DNA of 64,000 nt from Roseateles oligotrophus (GCF_025717515.1 NZ_JAJIRN010000003.1:558001-622000), one strand, 5' to 3'. Shown: positions 25,201 through 35,826, counted from the stretch's first letter. Numbers and translations: made by a program. The notes: a model not told the origin generated them from the letters alone.

Positions 25201-25632
25201 ATGCAATTAAATTCCATCAAGCCCGCAGCCGGCGCGACGCACTATAAGCGCCGTGTGGGCCGTGGCATCGGTTCCGGCATTGGTAAGACAGCGGGTCGTG
25301 GTCACAAGGGGCAAAAGTCCCGTGCTGGCGGCTACCACAAGGTCGGCTTCGAAGGCGGTCAAATGCCTTTGCAGCGTCGACTGCCAAAGCGCGGCTTTAA
25401 GTCGCAAACCTTGAAGTTCAACGCCGAGATCAACCTCGACGACCTTCAGGCGCTGGTGGCAGACGAAGTCGACATGCTGACTTTGAAGGCCGTGGGCCTC
25501 GTGCCTGAGCTGGCTAAGAATGTCAAAGTGATTCTGTCTGGTTCGATCAGCCGCAAGGTGACACTCAAGGGTGTCGGCGCGACTGTCGGCGCCAAGGCAG
25601 CGATTGAAGCCGCTGGCGGCTCGGTCGCCTAA
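25201..25632 (+). CDS. rplO: 50S ribosomal protein L15
   Basis: 143 aa with the glycine-rich N-terminal extension typical of L15 ([20 protein letters not shown]). It is a late assembly protein at the base of the central protuberance. RBS GAGGACAAG precedes the start, and secY follows after 19 nt. Confidence 0.97.
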   Translation: MQLNSIKPAAGATHYKRRVGRGIGSGIGKTAGRGHKGQKSRAGGYHKVGFEGGQMPLQRRLPKRGFKSQTLKFNAEINLDDLQALVADEVDMLTLKAVGLVPELAKNVKVILSGSISRKVTLKGVGATVGAKAAIEAAGGSVA

Positions 25633-25651
25633 TTAGCAGGAACTAGGCACA

Positions 25652-26962
25652 GTGGCTACCAACGCAAACCAACTGGCCAAGAGCGGCAAGTTCGGCGACT
25701 TGCGTCGTCGGCTTGTGTTTCTGTTACTGGCGCTGGTGGTGTTTCGGATAGGGGCTCATATCCCTGTCCCAGGTATCGATCCGGCTCAGTTGCAGCAGTT
25801 CTTCAAGGGTCAGGAGGGTGGCATCCTGAGTCTGTTCAATATGTTCTCTGGCGGTGCGCTGTCGCGCTTTACCGTCTTCGCGCTTGGCATTACGCCTTAC
25901 ATTTCGGCCTCCATCGTTATTCAGTTGATGACGTATGTGGTGCCGACCTTGGAGTCGTTGAAGAAGGAAGGTGAGTCCGGGCGTCGCAAGATTACACAGT
26001 ACACGCGTTACGGCACGTTGGGTTTGGCACTCTTTCAATCCTTGAGCATTGCTCTTGCCTTGGAGAGTTCCGCCGGCTTGGTGATCAACCCGGGTTTTGG
26101 CTTCCGTCTCACGGCGGTGTCGAGCCTGGTGGCTGGAACGATGTTCTTGATGTGGTTGGGTGAACAAATTACCGAGCGTGGATTGGGTAACGGGATTTCG
26201 ATCCTGATCTTTGGCGGTATCGCTTCTGGTTTGCCTGGCGCAATTGGTGGTTTGCTTGAGTTGGTTCGGACCGGCGCTATGGGCCCCGTTTCTTCGCTGT
26301 TTATCGTTGCTGTGGTCGTGGCCGTCACCTATTTGGTGGTGTTCGTTGAGCGTGGTCAACGGAAAATCTTGGTGAACTACGCCAAGCGGCAGGTTGGGAA
26401 CAAGGTTTATGGTGGTCAGAGCTCACACTTGCCGCTGAAATTGAATATGTCGGGAGTAATCCCGCCTATCTTCGCTTCGTCAATAATTCTGCTTCCCACG
26501 ACCGTGGTTAGCTGGTTTGCGACGGGTGATAGCCTTCGCTGGTTGAAAGACCTCGCTGGTATGGTGAGCCCGGGGCAGCCTATATATGTGTTGCTCTACG
26601 CCAGTGCTATCGTGTTCTTCTGCTTCTTCTATACCGCGCTTGTTTTCAACAGCCGCGAGACCGCAGACAACCTGAAGAAGAGTGGCGCGTTCATTCCCGG
26701 TATTCGTCCAGGTGAGCAGACTGCAAAGCATATTGACAAGATATTGTCCCGTTTGACATTGGCTGGCGCCATCTACATCACAGGTGTGTGTTTGTTGCCA
26801 GAGTTTTTGACCTTGAAGTACAACGTTCCGTTCTATTTTGGCGGTACATCTTTGTTGATCATTGTTGTGGTCACCATGGACTTCTGGGCTCAAGTGCAGT
26901 CTTACGTGATGAGTCAGCAGTACGATTCACTGCTGAAGAAGGCAAATTTCAAGGCCAGCTGA
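25652..26962 (+). CDS. secY: Preprotein translocase subunit SecY
   Basis: 436 aa with a GTG start. Ten hydrophobic segments are visible, beginning at about residue 22 ([20 protein letters not shown]), and the plug region ([20 protein letters not shown]) follows the first. SecY forms the protein-conducting channel with SecE and SecG in the inner membrane. It lies within the spc block between rplO and infA, as usual. Confidence 0.98.
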   Translation: MATNANQLAKSGKFGDLRRRLVFLLLALVVFRIGAHIPVPGIDPAQLQQFFKGQEGGILSLFNMFSGGALSRFTVFALGITPYISASIVIQLMTYVVPTLESLKKEGESGRRKITQYTRYGTLGLALFQSLSIALALESSAGLVINPGFGFRLTAVSSLVAGTMFLMWLGEQITERGLGNGISILIFGGIASGLPGAIGGLLELVRTGAMGPVSSLFIVAVVVAVTYLVVFVERGQRKILVNYAKRQVGNKVYGGQSSHLPLKLNMSGVIPPIFASSIILLPTTVVSWFATGDSLRWLKDLAGMVSPGQPIYVLLYASAIVFFCFFYTALVFNSRETADNLKKSGAFIPGIRPGEQTAKHIDKILSRLTLAGAIYITGVCLLPEFLTLKYNVPFYFGGTSLLIIVVVTMDFWAQVQSYVMSQQYDSLLKKANFKAS

Positions 26963-27011
26963 AAAGCTGAACCATTGTTCAACCAAGATCCATCAGAACA
27001 GAAACGAAGGC

Positions 27012-27230
27012 ATGGCGAAAGACGACGTCATTCAAATGCAAGGTGAGATTCTCGAGAATCTGCCCAATGCCACGTTTCGTGTGAAGCTGGAGAACGGGCA
27101 TGTCGTTCTCGGCCACATCTCCGGAAAGATGCGTATGCACTACATTCGCATTTTGCCCGGCGACAAAGTCACCGTTGAATTAACCCCGTACGACTTGAGT
27201 CGTGCTCGCATCGTGTTCCGGGCGAAGTGA
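27012..27230 (+). CDS. infA: Translation initiation factor IF-1
   Basis: 72 aa, a single OB fold ([20 protein letters not shown] to [12 protein letters not shown]). IF-1 blocks the 30S A site during initiation. It lies between secY and rpmJ, the normal order. RBS ACGAAGGC precedes the ATG. Confidence 0.98.
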   Translation: MAKDDVIQMQGEILENLPNATFRVKLENGHVVLGHISGKMRMHYIRILPGDKVTVELTPYDLSRARIVFRAK

Positions 27231-27289
27231 GCATTTCTATTCCCCGGTTACGCGCATTGAGCGCATTTTTGTAGGTCAAGGAGTAGACC

Positions 27290-27403
27290 ATGAAAGTTTC
27301 GGCATCCGTCAAGCAGATGTGCCGCAATTGCAAGATCATCCGCCGCAAGGGCGTGGTGCGTGTGATCTGTACAGATCCCCGCCACAAACAGCGCCAGGGC
27401 TGA
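27290..27403 (+). CDS. rpmJ: 50S ribosomal protein L36
   Basis: 37 aa, found by direct reading because it is very short: ATG at 27290, TGA at 27401-27403. The zinc ligands C11, C14, C27 and H32 are present (CRNCK and [13 protein letters not shown]), so this is the zinc-binding form. RBS AAGGAG lies 8 nt upstream. It sits between infA and rpsM, as expected. Confidence 0.97.
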   Translation: MKVSASVKQMCRNCKIIRRKGVVRVICTDPRHKQRQG

Positions 27404-27437
27404 TTGCAGCACGACACGAGCGATTTAGAGGAACCAC

Positions 27438-27803
27438 ATGGCACGCATTGCTGGTATTAACATTCCGCCGCATAAGCACACAGAAATCGGTCTGACATCC
27501 ATCTACGGCGTAGGCCGTACGACGGCACAGAAGATCTGTACTTCTTGCGGTATTCCATTCGACAAGAAGGTCAAAGACCTCACCGATTCCGATCTCGAAA
27601 AGATTCGTGAAACAGTGGGTTTGATGACCATCGAGGGCGACCTGCGCCGCGAGATGTCTATCAACATCAAGCGTTTGATGGATCTCGGTTGCTACCGTGG
27701 TTTCCGTCATCGTCGTGGTTTGCCTATGCGCGGTCAGCGCACCCGTACGAACGCTCGCACTCGTAAAGGCCCGCGCAAGTCGGCTGCTACGGGTAAAAAG
27801 TGA
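27438..27803 (+). CDS. rpsM: 30S ribosomal protein S13
   Basis: 121 aa ([20 protein letters not shown]). The basic C-terminal tail ([16 protein letters not shown]) reaches the P-site tRNA. In E. coli it is the first gene of the alpha operon and S4 represses here. RBS AGAGGAACC precedes the ATG. Confidence 0.98.
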   Translation: MARIAGINIPPHKHTEIGLTSIYGVGRTTAQKICTSCGIPFDKKVKDLTDSDLEKIRETVGLMTIEGDLRREMSINIKRLMDLGCYRGFRHRRGLPMRGQRTRTNARTRKGPRKSAATGKK

Positions 27804-27832
27804 TCTGCGGCTAGCACAGAAAGAAGATCAAG

Positions 27833-28237
27833 ATGGCAAAAGCACCCAATAACTCGGCTGCACAACGCGTCCGTAAGAAGGTTCGTAAGAACGTTGCCGA
27901 TGGCATCGCTCACGTTCACGCGTCGTTCAACAATACGATCATTACGATCACTGACCGTCAGGGCGGCGCGCTGTCCTGGGCTTCCAGTGGCGGTCAGGGC
28001 TTCAAGGGTTCGCGTAAGTCGACTCCCTTCGCCGCTCAGGTCGCGGCAGAAGTAGCCGGACGCGCGGCTCAAGATCAAGGCATCAAGAATCTTGATGTCA
28101 AGATCAAGGGACCTGGTCCTGGCCGTGAGTCGTCGGTTCGTGCACTGGGTGCTCTCGGCATCCGGATCAATTCGATCTCTGATGTGACTCCGGTTCCGCA
28201 CAACGGTTGCCGCCCACAGAAACGTCGCCGTATCTAA
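27833..28237 (+). CDS. rpsK: 30S ribosomal protein S11
   Basis: 134 aa ending in the conserved [13 protein letters not shown]11 lies on the 30S platform near the anti-Shine-Dalgarno sequence. It is followed by an unusually long gap (201 nt) before rpsD. Confidence 0.98.
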   Translation: MAKAPNNSAAQRVRKKVRKNVADGIAHVHASFNNTIITITDRQGGALSWASSGGQGFKGSRKSTPFAAQVAAEVAGRAAQDQGIKNLDVKIKGPGPGRESSVRALGALGIRINSISDVTPVPHNGCRPQKRRRI

Positions 28238-28242
28238 GGCTT

Positions 28243-28270
28243 TTGCCAAAGATGCGAATGATGCGATAAT
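28243..28270 (+). promoter_or_regulatory. Putative internal promoter before rpsD
   Basis: TTGCCA (28243-28248), 16-nt spacer, GATAAT (28265-28270); both boxes match five of six consensus bases. It lies just after the rpsK stop and would drive rpsD-rpoA-rplQ separately from the rest of the alpha operon. Confidence 0.45.
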
Positions 28271-28283
28271 CACGAGTTACCCC

Positions 28284-28315
28284 GCGCCGGCGGGCACGAA
28301 AGTGCCGCGCCGGCC
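28284..28315 (+). promoter_or_regulatory. GC-rich leader hairpin upstream of rpsD
   Basis: GCGCCGGCGGGCAC, loop GAAA, GTGCCGCGCCGGC form a long stem with one bulge and a GNRA tetraloop. It lies downstream of the putative promoter and about 125 nt before the rpsD start. No U-run follows directly. A target for S4 autoregulation or an attenuator is possible, by inference only. Confidence 0.45.
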
Positions 28316-28438
28316 GTTTCGTTGAATGCCATTCTTGCAATGGCGTTCTTCAACACCACCGTCTGAGCCGACAACAACTGGGCCAGACTCGCGCATGCGC
28401 CGACGGGCCGTGCGTCAGAATGAAAAAGGACATCTAAA

Positions 28439-29062
<624 letters not shown>

Positions 29063-29201
29063 TCGTTTTGCAGTTGCCGGCAGCCCCCTCTCTGGGTGTG
29101 GTCGGCTTTCCCTCGTCTGGGTCGGCCCAATCGTGGCGACGCCCGGTTGGTCCCTCAGCCTTATCGGTGTAACGAACCGAGGGTATTGAAAGAAAGACTT
29201 C

Positions 29202-30194
29202 ATGCAAACCAATCTGCTCAAACCCAAATCCATCAATGTGGAGCCGCTCGGCGGCCACCGTGCCAAGGTGACCTTGGAGCCTTTCGAGCGTGGCTATGGC
29301 CACACGCTGGGCAATGCTCTGCGTCGGGTGCTGTTGTCGTCGATGGTGGGTTATGCGCCGACAGAAGTGACCATCGCTGGCGTGCTGCACGAGTACTCGG
29401 CCATTGATGGTGTTCAGGAAGATGTCGTTCACATCATGCTGAACCTGAAGGGCGTGGTTTTCCGCCTGCATAACCGCGAAGAAGTCACGCTGGTGCTGCG
29501 CAAGGAAGGCGAAGGTCCTGTGACCGCTGCTGACATCCAGACTCCGCACGACGTTGAGATCATCAATCCTGACCACGTCATTGCGCATCTGTCGCAAGGC
29601 GGCAAGCTGGATATGCAGATCAAGGTCGAGAAGGGCCGGGGCTATGTACCAGGTTCGATGCGCCGCTATGGCGACGAGCCGACCAAGTCGATTGGTCGTA
29701 TTGTGCTGGATGCTTCGTTTGCTCCCGTCCGCCGAGTCAGTTATGCAGTCGAGAATGCGCGTGTTGAGCAGCGCACCGATCTGGATAAGTTGGTCATGGA
29801 AATCGAAACCAACGGCGCTATTTCGCCGGAGGAAGCGATCCGTGCTTCGGCCAAAATTTTGGTCGAACAACTGGCGGTGTTTGCTCAATTGCAAGGCACC
29901 GATGTGGGCGATATGTTCGATACGCAGCAGCCTCAGCGCAGCTCTTCGTTCGATCCAATTCTGTTGCGTCCTGTCGATGAGCTTGAGTTGACGGTGCGTT
30001 CGGCCAATTGCTTGAAGGCCGAAAACATCTATTACATCGGCGACCTGATCCAGCGTACCGAGACGGAACTTCTGAAGACTCCAAACTTGGGCCGCAAATC
30101 GCTCAATGAGATCAAAGAAGTGCTGGCCTCGCGTGGCTTGACGCTGGGCGCTCGACTCGAAAACTGGCCCCCACAAGGGCTTGATAAGCGTTAA
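29202..30194 (+). CDS. rpoA: DNA-directed RNA polymerase subunit alpha
   Basis: 330 aa. The N-terminal dimerisation domain (about 1-230) includes the [10 protein letters not shown] loop. The C-terminal domain (about 245-320), which contacts UP elements and activators, has the typical [20 protein letters not shown] and [12 protein letters not shown] motifs. A 139-nt gap separates it from rpsD. The RBS is the GAAAGA run before the ATG. Confidence 0.99.
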   Translation: MQTNLLKPKSINVEPLGGHRAKVTLEPFERGYGHTLGNALRRVLLSSMVGYAPTEVTIAGVLHEYSAIDGVQEDVVHIMLNLKGVVFRLHNREEVTLVLRKEGEGPVTAADIQTPHDVEIINPDHVIAHLSQGGKLDMQIKVEKGRGYVPGSMRRYGDEPTKSIGRIVLDASFAPVRRVSYAVENARVEQRTDLDKLVMEIETNGAISPEEAIRASAKILVEQLAVFAQLQGTDVGDMFDTQQPQRSSSFDPILLRPVDELELTVRSANCLKAENIYYIGDLIQRTETELLKTPNLGRKSLNEIKEVLASRGLTLGARLENWPPQGLDKR

Positions 30195-30298
30195 TTAGTT
30201 TGTAAGAAATAGGACGGCGCTGTTTCATTGCGTCGTCCGGTGCACCCGGTGGTACCTGATACGGCCACTGGCGATTAATCAAAGAAAGGATAAGCACC

Positions 30299-30688
30299 AT
30301 GCGTCACCGTAACGGACTCCGTAAGCTGAACCGTACCAGCGCTCACCGTAAGGCAATGTTGCGTAATATGTGCGTTTCGTTGCTGCAACACGAAGCCATT
30401 AAGACTACCGTCCCCAAGGCCAAGGAACTCCGCCGCGTCGTCGAGCCCTTGATCACTTTGGCCAAGGTTCCTACATTGGCAAATCGTCGTTTGGCATTTG
30501 ATCGCCTGCGCGATCGCGACATCGTTACCAAGCTGTTCAACGAACTGGGGCCCCGTTTCTTGGCCCGGCCGGGCGGCTATACACGTATCCTGAAAATGGG
30601 TTTCCGTGTTGGCGATAACGCACCTATGGCTTTTGTCGAGTTGGTTGATCGTGCCGAAGGCGAGACCGCAGGCGAGGCTGTTGAGTAA
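30299..30688 (+). CDS. rplQ: 50S ribosomal protein L17
   Basis: 129 aa ([20 protein letters not shown]). It is the last ribosomal gene of the alpha block. A strong terminator follows within 50 nt. RBS GAAAGGATAAGC precedes the ATG. Confidence 0.98.
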   Translation: MRHRNGLRKLNRTSAHRKAMLRNMCVSLLQHEAIKTTVPKAKELRRVVEPLITLAKVPTLANRRLAFDRLRDRDIVTKLFNELGPRFLARPGGYTRILKMGFRVGDNAPMAFVELVDRAEGETAGEAVE

Positions 30689-30736
30689 ATAGATTGACTT
30701 GCTGGGCTGCGAGCAGCTAAAGCAATTCAGTAGGAG

Positions 30737-30761
30737 GGCCAGCTTTTGCTGGCCTTTTTTT
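30737..30761 (+). terminator. Terminator of the alpha operon
   Basis: GGCCAGC, loop TTTT, GCTGGCC followed by seven T: a textbook intrinsic terminator after rplQ. Confidence 0.92.
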
Positions 30762-30893
30762 CGCCTGTTTTTGCCGTGCAATTGCTTGTTTGCTCAGGCC
30801 CCGGTAGCGCTCTCAGAATTTGCAGTTACGCTTTGTCCCGTTTTCTGTAGTGTTTGTTTGTCTCAAGGTCAATCGCTTCTACTTACCCTGCAT

Positions 30894-32759
30894 ATGCCAC
30901 GACTCCTTCGGTCAGCGACCTTCTTCGCAATCTCCCTCCTTTGTTTGCTAAATCCGTTACCGTCGGTTTGGGCTGACGACTTCCTTGAGCCTGAGCAAGC
31001 ATTCAAGTTGGCACTTGTTGCTTTGGATGGACAGACCTTGCAGGCGCGCTTCGAGATCGCCCCTGGCTACTATATGTATCGCGAACAATTCAAGGTCGCG
31101 GCCCAAGGAGCCACCTTGGGCGAACCTGTTGTGCCCAAGGGAAAGGTCAAGTTTGACGAGACATTTCAAAAGGAGGTGGAGATACACCGGGACGCACTGA
31201 CTGCTTCGATACCTGTTCAGCAGGCCGATGGTAGCTTTAAGCTGGCCGTAACAGGCCAGGGCTGCGCCGACAAGGGCCTGTGCTATCCGCCAATCACCGC
31301 TAACTTTAATGTGCGGCTTGATGCTGGTGCTTCGGGGCCATCCATCTCGCGAATACAGAGTGAAGTCGGCGAAAAATCTGCTGTAGATAGCGTTCAAAGA
31401 GAGCCTGGTTCATCGCCGTCCGAGCCCACTGAGCCGACTGTGTCTGCCTCGACCGAAATGGGCCGCTTGGATGCAGCCTTGAAGACCGGGCGTTTTTGGA
31501 CCGTAGTAGGAGTCTTTTTCCTTGCCGGCTTGCTGCTTTCGTTGACACCCTGTGTGTTACCCATGCTGCCGATACTTTCTTCCATCATTGTGGGCGAATC
31601 CGGAAAGAAAACAACTCGGAGTCGTGGATTTATGCTGGCGCTTAGCTATTCGCTGGGCATGGCTCTCGTTTACACCGCCCTGGGTGTGGCGGCGGGCTTG
31701 GCAGGCGAAGGCTTGGCTGCTGTTCTGCAAAAACCCTGGGTGTTGGCGGCCTTTGCCTTGGCGCTGGTGCTGTTTTCACTGTCGATGTTTGGTGCTTATG
31801 AGCTGAGCTTGCCGGGCGGCCTGACGGGCGGCTTGTCGCAGGCATCCCAAAAATTGCCAGCTGGGCACCTGCTCGGTGTGTTTGTCATGGGGGGCGTTTC
31901 TGCGCTGATTGTTAGCCCTTGCGTGGCGGCTCCCCTGGCGGGCGCATTGGTGTATTTAAGCCAGACTCGCGATGTCGTGCTTGGTGGTAGCGCTTTGTTT
32001 GCTTTGGCCGGCGGTATGAGCGTGCCTCTGCTTTTGTTGGGTATCTCTGCGGGCAGTTTGCTGCCTAGAGCGGGGGCATGGATGGACGGAGTGAAGCACT
32101 TTTTTGGCATGCTGTTGTTGGGTGTCGCACTTTGGACTGTGCAGCCGGTGTTGCCTGCTGCATTGGCTCAATTGGCGTGGGGCGGTCTGCTGATTGGTAT
32201 CGCTGCTATGTTGGGATTGTTTCAAGCGCCGCATGCCATTCATCGTCCTCGAACATGGTTGCGGAAAACTGCTGCATTGATTGCAGTAAGTTACGGCCTC
32301 TTGCAAGTAGTCGGCGCAGCTAGCGGAGGCACGGACACCCTGAAGCCATTGTCCGGACTCCTGAGGGCTGAGGCGGGGCCATTGCCTGAGGCGCCTGCAA
32401 CCGGGTTGGTGTTCAAGCGCGTCGAAACCGTTGCTGAATTGGATGCAATACTCGCGCAAGCTGGCCGACCGGTGATGCTCGATTTTTATGCCGATTGGTG
32501 TGTTTCATGCAAGGAAATGGAGAGGTTTACCTTCGCCGACCCGGCGGTTCGGGTTCGTCTGACGGGGGCCTTATTGCTGAAGGCAGACGTTACAGCCAAC
32601 AGCGCCGCTGATCGGGCTTTACTCAAGCGTTTCAAGCTGTTCGGTCCACCGGGGACGATCTTCTTTGATGCATCGGGTAAAGAGCTTGGGGAGGCAAGGG
32701 TGATCGGGTTCCAAGACGCGCAGCGCTTCCTTTCCTCTTTGAGTGTTGCGGGTCTTTGA
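30894..32759 (+). CDS. dsbD: Thiol:disulfide interchange protein DsbD
   Basis: 621 aa from ATG 30894, which starts a clear signal peptide (MPRLLRSATFFAISLLCLLN, cleavage near VWA-DD). The open frame reaches 30699, but that part covers the rplQ terminator. Domains: periplasmic alpha domain with the redox pair C124/C130 (GCADKGLC), eight-helix membrane domain with LTPCVLP (C220) and SPCVAAP, and periplasmic thioredoxin domain with WCVSCKEME. DsbD passes electrons from cytoplasmic thioredoxin to DsbC, DsbG and cytochrome c maturation. Its stop codon overlaps the -35 box of the tRNA promoter. Confidence 0.95.
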   Translation: MPRLLRSATFFAISLLCLLNPLPSVWADDFLEPEQAFKLALVALDGQTLQARFEIAPGYYMYREQFKVAAQGATLGEPVVPKGKVKFDETFQKEVEIHRDALTASIPVQQADGSFKLAVTGQGCADKGLCYPPITANFNVRLDAGASGPSISRIQSEVGEKSAVDSVQREPGSSPSEPTEPTVSASTEMGRLDAALKTGRFWTVVGVFFLAGLLLSLTPCVLPMLPILSSIIVGESGKKTTRSRGFMLALSYSLGMALVYTALGVAAGLAGEGLAAVLQKPWVLAAFALALVLFSLSMFGAYELSLPGGLTGGLSQASQKLPAGHLLGVFVMGGVSALIVSPCVAAPLAGALVYLSQTRDVVLGGSALFALAGGMSVPLLLLGISAGSLLPRAGAWMDGVKHFFGMLLLGVALWTVQPVLPAALAQLAWGGLLIGIAAMLGLFQAPHAIHRPRTWLRKTAALIAVSYGLLQVVGAASGGTDTLKPLSGLLRAEAGPLPEAPATGLVFKRVETVAELDAILAQAGRPVMLDFYADWCVSCKEMERFTFADPAVRVRLTGALLLKADVTANSAADRALLKRFKLFGPPGTIFFDASGKELGEARVIGFQDAQRFLSSLSVAGL

Positions 32760-32785
32760 CAGTAACGTAAAAAGTCGGCTATACT
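32756..32785 (+). promoter_or_regulatory. Promoter of the tRNA-fMet pair
   Basis: TTGACA (32756-32761), 18-nt spacer, TATACT (32780-32785): a perfect -35 and a near-consensus -10, 13 nt before the first tRNA. The -35 box includes the dsbD TGA stop codon (32757-32759). Confidence 0.85.
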
Positions 32786-32797
32786 GCTAGCTTCAGT

Positions 32798-32874
<77 letters not shown>

Positions 32875-32959
32875 AAAATTTGGGAAGTTGTCGCCGGTCT
32901 GAATGACCACTTTCCTTTCGGGCTCGCTGTGGCGAGATCGCCCGGAACACCATATCTGG

Positions 32960-33036
<77 letters not shown>

Positions 33037-33044
33037 ATATAAAG

Positions 33045-33071
33045 AAAAGCCCTCCTTGAGAGGGCTTTTTT
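33045..33071 (+). terminator. Terminator of the tRNA-fMet pair
   Basis: AAAAGCCCTC, loop CTTGA, GAGGGCTTTT and a further TT: a 10-bp perfect stem with T-run, 9 nt after the second tRNA. Confidence 0.92.
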
Positions 33072-33072
33072 G

Positions 33073-33669
33073 CGACCATGTCGTCACTGTGACGAGGTTT
33101 GTGACGAGTCTTGTGACGGCGCAGGAATTCTTTGGTTCAAGAAATACCTCGATTTGACCATTGGGCAATCTCCCGCCCCAAATGGCGTCCAAAGCAGGCA
33201 AGGTGCTGAATCCCACTCTAGGCGGTTAAGTCTTGCGGTATCTGTAGTCGCAATGTCGCCTCACCAGACTGACTGCGGGATATCTGACCTACTGCGATGC
33301 AGCGGGTGCCGCCCTTCGCGGCCGTGAGCTGGGTTTACGGTGAGAGTCATCAAGCCGTCATTGGCTCACCTTGCAGCTCTGCGGCTCCAATGACCGGTGT
33401 CGATGACGATGCGGTCATCCAGCCTGGAGGCGGTAGGTGGCCCCGTCAACCCGCCTTGAACGTCAGCTGCTCGAAGTGTCGAGCTTTCAGTTGGAGTCCT
33501 GCTGTCTCTATTGCCATTGTTGGTGTTCGGGATTTCACTATGTTGCCCACCTGAATAGGCCGAAGACCTGCACGTCGGTGTTGAGTAGAGGGGCGCACTC
33601 CCGGCCCGTGCGGGCCGCCTTGGCTCGCATTGACCGTCCCCATCGAGGGCTCCTACCGGTTTTGCAGTT
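33073..33669. other. Gene-less region after the tRNA pair
   Basis: About 600 nt with no open frame that looks like a gene in composition or similarity. It starts with three copies of GTGACG at exact 12-nt spacing (33089, 33101, 33113). On the minus strand this reads VTRLVTNLVTVTT, similar to the C-terminal tails of some tyrosine integrases. Position next to a tRNA makes an old, decayed integration plausible, but no catalytic integrase motif or attachment-site duplicate is visible. Confidence 0.4.
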
Positions 33670-33698
33670 AGCGCGGGATAGGATTTCGTTCCCGCGCT
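33670..33698. repeat. Perfect 9-bp inverted repeat downstream of the histidine kinase gene
   Basis: AGCGCGGGA (33670-33678) and TCCCGCGCT (33690-33698) with an 11-nt loop, 20 nt beyond the stop codon of the minus-strand kinase gene. It could be its terminator (no clear U-run) or the remnant of a mobile-element end. Confidence 0.5.
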
Positions 33699-33717
33699 GC
33701 ACATTCTTGATGATGCT

Positions 33718-35073
33718 CTAACGCGCAACGTCAGCAAACAATGGGGGGACTGTGGAAATTGGCAGAACCAGGGTCACCGCTAGGCCAGGCTCCGCATTGG
33801 CAAAGTGCAGCTGCCCACCATGGGCCAGGGAAATCAAACGACACAGGCTCAGACCCAGTCCGGCGCCGCCCTCGCTGCGGCTGCGCGCTGCATCGGTGCG
33901 ATAAAAGGGCTGGCCTAGCTGATGCAGCAAGTCAGGCGCCACGCCCGGGCCCTGGTCGCGCACCCGCATCTCCACACCCTGCTCGCTGACCCGCGTGCTC
34001 AGCTGCAAGGGGCTCAGCTCCGGCCGCTGATGGCGGGCGGCGTTGTCCAGTAGATTGCGCAGCAGCAACTGGATGCGCATGGGGTCCAGCTGCAGCGTGG
34101 GCAAGTCCTTCGCCAAGGACAGCTCCACCGGGCAGGGCTGACGCCCAACTACCTCGCGGGCCAGGGCGTTCAAATCGACAGTCTGCAGTTGCAAGGCTTT
34201 GTGCCCAGCGCCCAGTCGCTCGCTTTCCAACAAATCGCTGATCAGCTCGCCCATCACACCCAAATCATTCAACAAGGCCTGCTGGGCCGGGCCGGGCTCC
34301 ACCAGCTCGGCGTTCAGGCGCGCCCGGGTCAGGGGGCTGCGCAATTCATGGCTGATGGCCAGCAGCAAGGCGCGTTTGCCGTCTAGCATCTGCTGGATGT
34401 CGGCCGCCATCTGGTTGAAACGTAGGGCCAGGTCACCCAGCTCGTCGAGGTGGCGCGGGCCCTTCAAACCTTGCATGATGGGGATGCGGTGCTCAAACTC
34501 GCCTCGCCCAAAGGCCTCGGCGCCCTGGGCCATGGCTTGCAAGGGGCGCAGCATCCAGCGCACGCTGGCGTAAGCCAAGGAAGTCACCAGCAATAGCCCC
34601 CCCAACATCCACCAAGCCTTGCGGCTGGGATGCTGATTCCAGGCTAGGCGGGACAGGCCGATGCGTACCTCATGCCCATCCGCGCTGCGGCGGCTGAGCT
34701 GCTCGGCCCAGGCGTTATGGCGACTCTGCCAGGGGTCGAAGTTGGGCGACCCGAGCGCCCCATCCGACCGGTCTTGCTGCGAGCTCCAGTTCACCACCGG
34801 CCCGCGAATCGACACCTCCAGCGGCAGGCGCTGGGTCAGCGCACGAGCGCGCTCGATCTGGGGCGGCGAACCCAGGTTCAGCACCACCCGGTCGACATAG
34901 TCGCTCATCAAGGGCTGAACCCAGCTGCGCCAGCCTTGGTCCAAGAGCTGGCGAACGCCGCTGATCAGAATCAGGCTGCTCAGCGCGGCAAGCAGCACAA
35001 AGACCAGCACCATGCGGGCGCCCAGCCGGTGGCGCAGGCGCTTGGTCTTCAAAACAGCGGTGGGAGTCTTCAT
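33718..35073 (-). CDS. Two-component sensor histidine kinase (CpxA/EnvZ-like layout)
   Basis: 451 aa. Two membrane segments (about residues 21-42 and 154-172) flank a periplasmic sensor of about 110 residues. Then come a HAMP linker (about 172-230), the dimerisation box with phosphoacceptor His242 (AISHELRSPLTRARL), N box (LLRNLLDNAARH), G1 (VRDQGPGVA) and G2 (GGAGLGLSLCR). It overlaps the upstream response regulator gene by 4 nt, so the two are translationally coupled. The Spy/CpxP-like gene upstream suggests sensing of envelope or metal stress. Confidence 0.93.
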   Translation of the reverse strand: MKTPTAVLKTKRLRHRLGARMVLVFVLLAALSSLILISGVRQLLDQGWRSWVQPLMSDYVDRVVLNLGSPPQIERARALTQRLPLEVSIRGPVVNWSSQQDRSDGALGSPNFDPWQSRHNAWAEQLSRRSADGHEVRIGLSRLAWNQHPSRKAWWMLGGLLLVTSLAYASVRWMLRPLQAMAQGAEAFGRGEFEHRIPIMQGLKGPRHLDELGDLALRFNQMAADIQQMLDGKRALLLAISHELRSPLTRARLNAELVEPGPAQQALLNDLGVMGELISDLLESERLGAGHKALQLQTVDLNALAREVVGRQPCPVELSLAKDLPTLQLDPMRIQLLLRNLLDNAARHQRPELSPLQLSTRVSEQGVEMRVRDQGPGVAPDLLHQLGQPFYRTDAARSRSEGGAGLGLSLCRLISLAHGGQLHFANAEPGLAVTLVLPISTVPPLFADVAR

Positions 35074-35780
35074 GTAGGCAAAGCTGCCAGGGCAAAGCTG
35101 TAGCCCACATTACGCAGGGTCTTGATGGCGTCGAGCGGCTCCAGCTTGCGGCGCAGACGGCTAACCAGAATGTCCACCGCGCGGGTGTAGAGATCGGCGT
35201 CCTGGCCGCGCAGCTGGTTGAGGATGTCGTCCCGGTGCAAGACGCGGCCAGGCTCACGAGCCAGTAGTAGCAGCAGCTCGAATTCGGTGCCAGTGAGGTC
35301 CAGCACCGTGCCGCCACGTCGCACCTCGCGGCGCAGGCTGTCAATTTCCAGGCCTTCAAAACGTTGCACATGCATAGGCGTTGGCACAGTCTGCGGCACT
35401 TGTGCCGGCACGGCTCGGCGCAAAATGGTTTGCAGCCTAGCCGCCAGTTCGCGCGGTTCGAAAGGCTTGGCCAGGTAGTCGTCCGCCCCCAACTCCAGAC
35501 CCACCACCTTGTCGGTCAGATCACCCCGCGCCGTCAGCATCAAGATAGGGATGTGACGGAAGGCCCAGTCTCCTGCGCGTATGCGCTTGCACAGCTCAAA
35601 GCCGTCCATCTCGGGCAGCATGCCATCCAGAATCAGCGCGTCAAAGGCCTGTGTCTGCAGGGCTTGCAGGCCCAGGCTGGGTTTGAGCGCCTGCTCCAGG
35701 CTGAAGTCAAACCGAGCCAGATACTGGGCCAGCGGCGGGCCCAGGGCTTGGTCATCGTCGATCAGGAGCAGATGGGGCAT
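35070..35780 (-). CDS. OmpR-family response regulator
   Basis: 236 aa. Receiver domain with acidic pocket D8-D10, phosphoacceptor Asp52 (ALILDGMLPEMDG), Thr83 and Lys106 (DYLAKPFEP). The C-terminal winged helix (about 135-232) has the typical LTGTEFELLLLLAREPGRVL. It forms a coupled pair with the kinase gene at 33718-35073 and is likely CpxR-like in role. Confidence 0.95.
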   Translation of the reverse strand: MPHLLLIDDDQALGPPLAQYLARFDFSLEQALKPSLGLQALQTQAFDALILDGMLPEMDGFELCKRIRAGDWAFRHIPILMLTARGDLTDKVVGLELGADDYLAKPFEPRELAARLQTILRRAVPAQVPQTVPTPMHVQRFEGLEIDSLRREVRRGGTVLDLTGTEFELLLLLAREPGRVLHRDDILNQLRGQDADLYTRAVDILVSRLRRKLEPLDAIKTLRNVGYSFALAALPT

Positions 35781-35826
35781 GGTGTTTCAGCAGCGAAGAA
35801 TCTGACTCATTGTGCCCCGCCCGCCC

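Noticed and set aside
30699-30893. N-terminal extension of dsbD
   Set aside because: It would run across the rplQ terminator and precede a clear signal peptide at 30894.
33366-33737. Minus-strand 123-codon frame in the gene-less region
   Set aside because: No RBS, no recognisable domain, and Ser/Thr/Arg-rich composition typical of non-coding GC-rich DNA.
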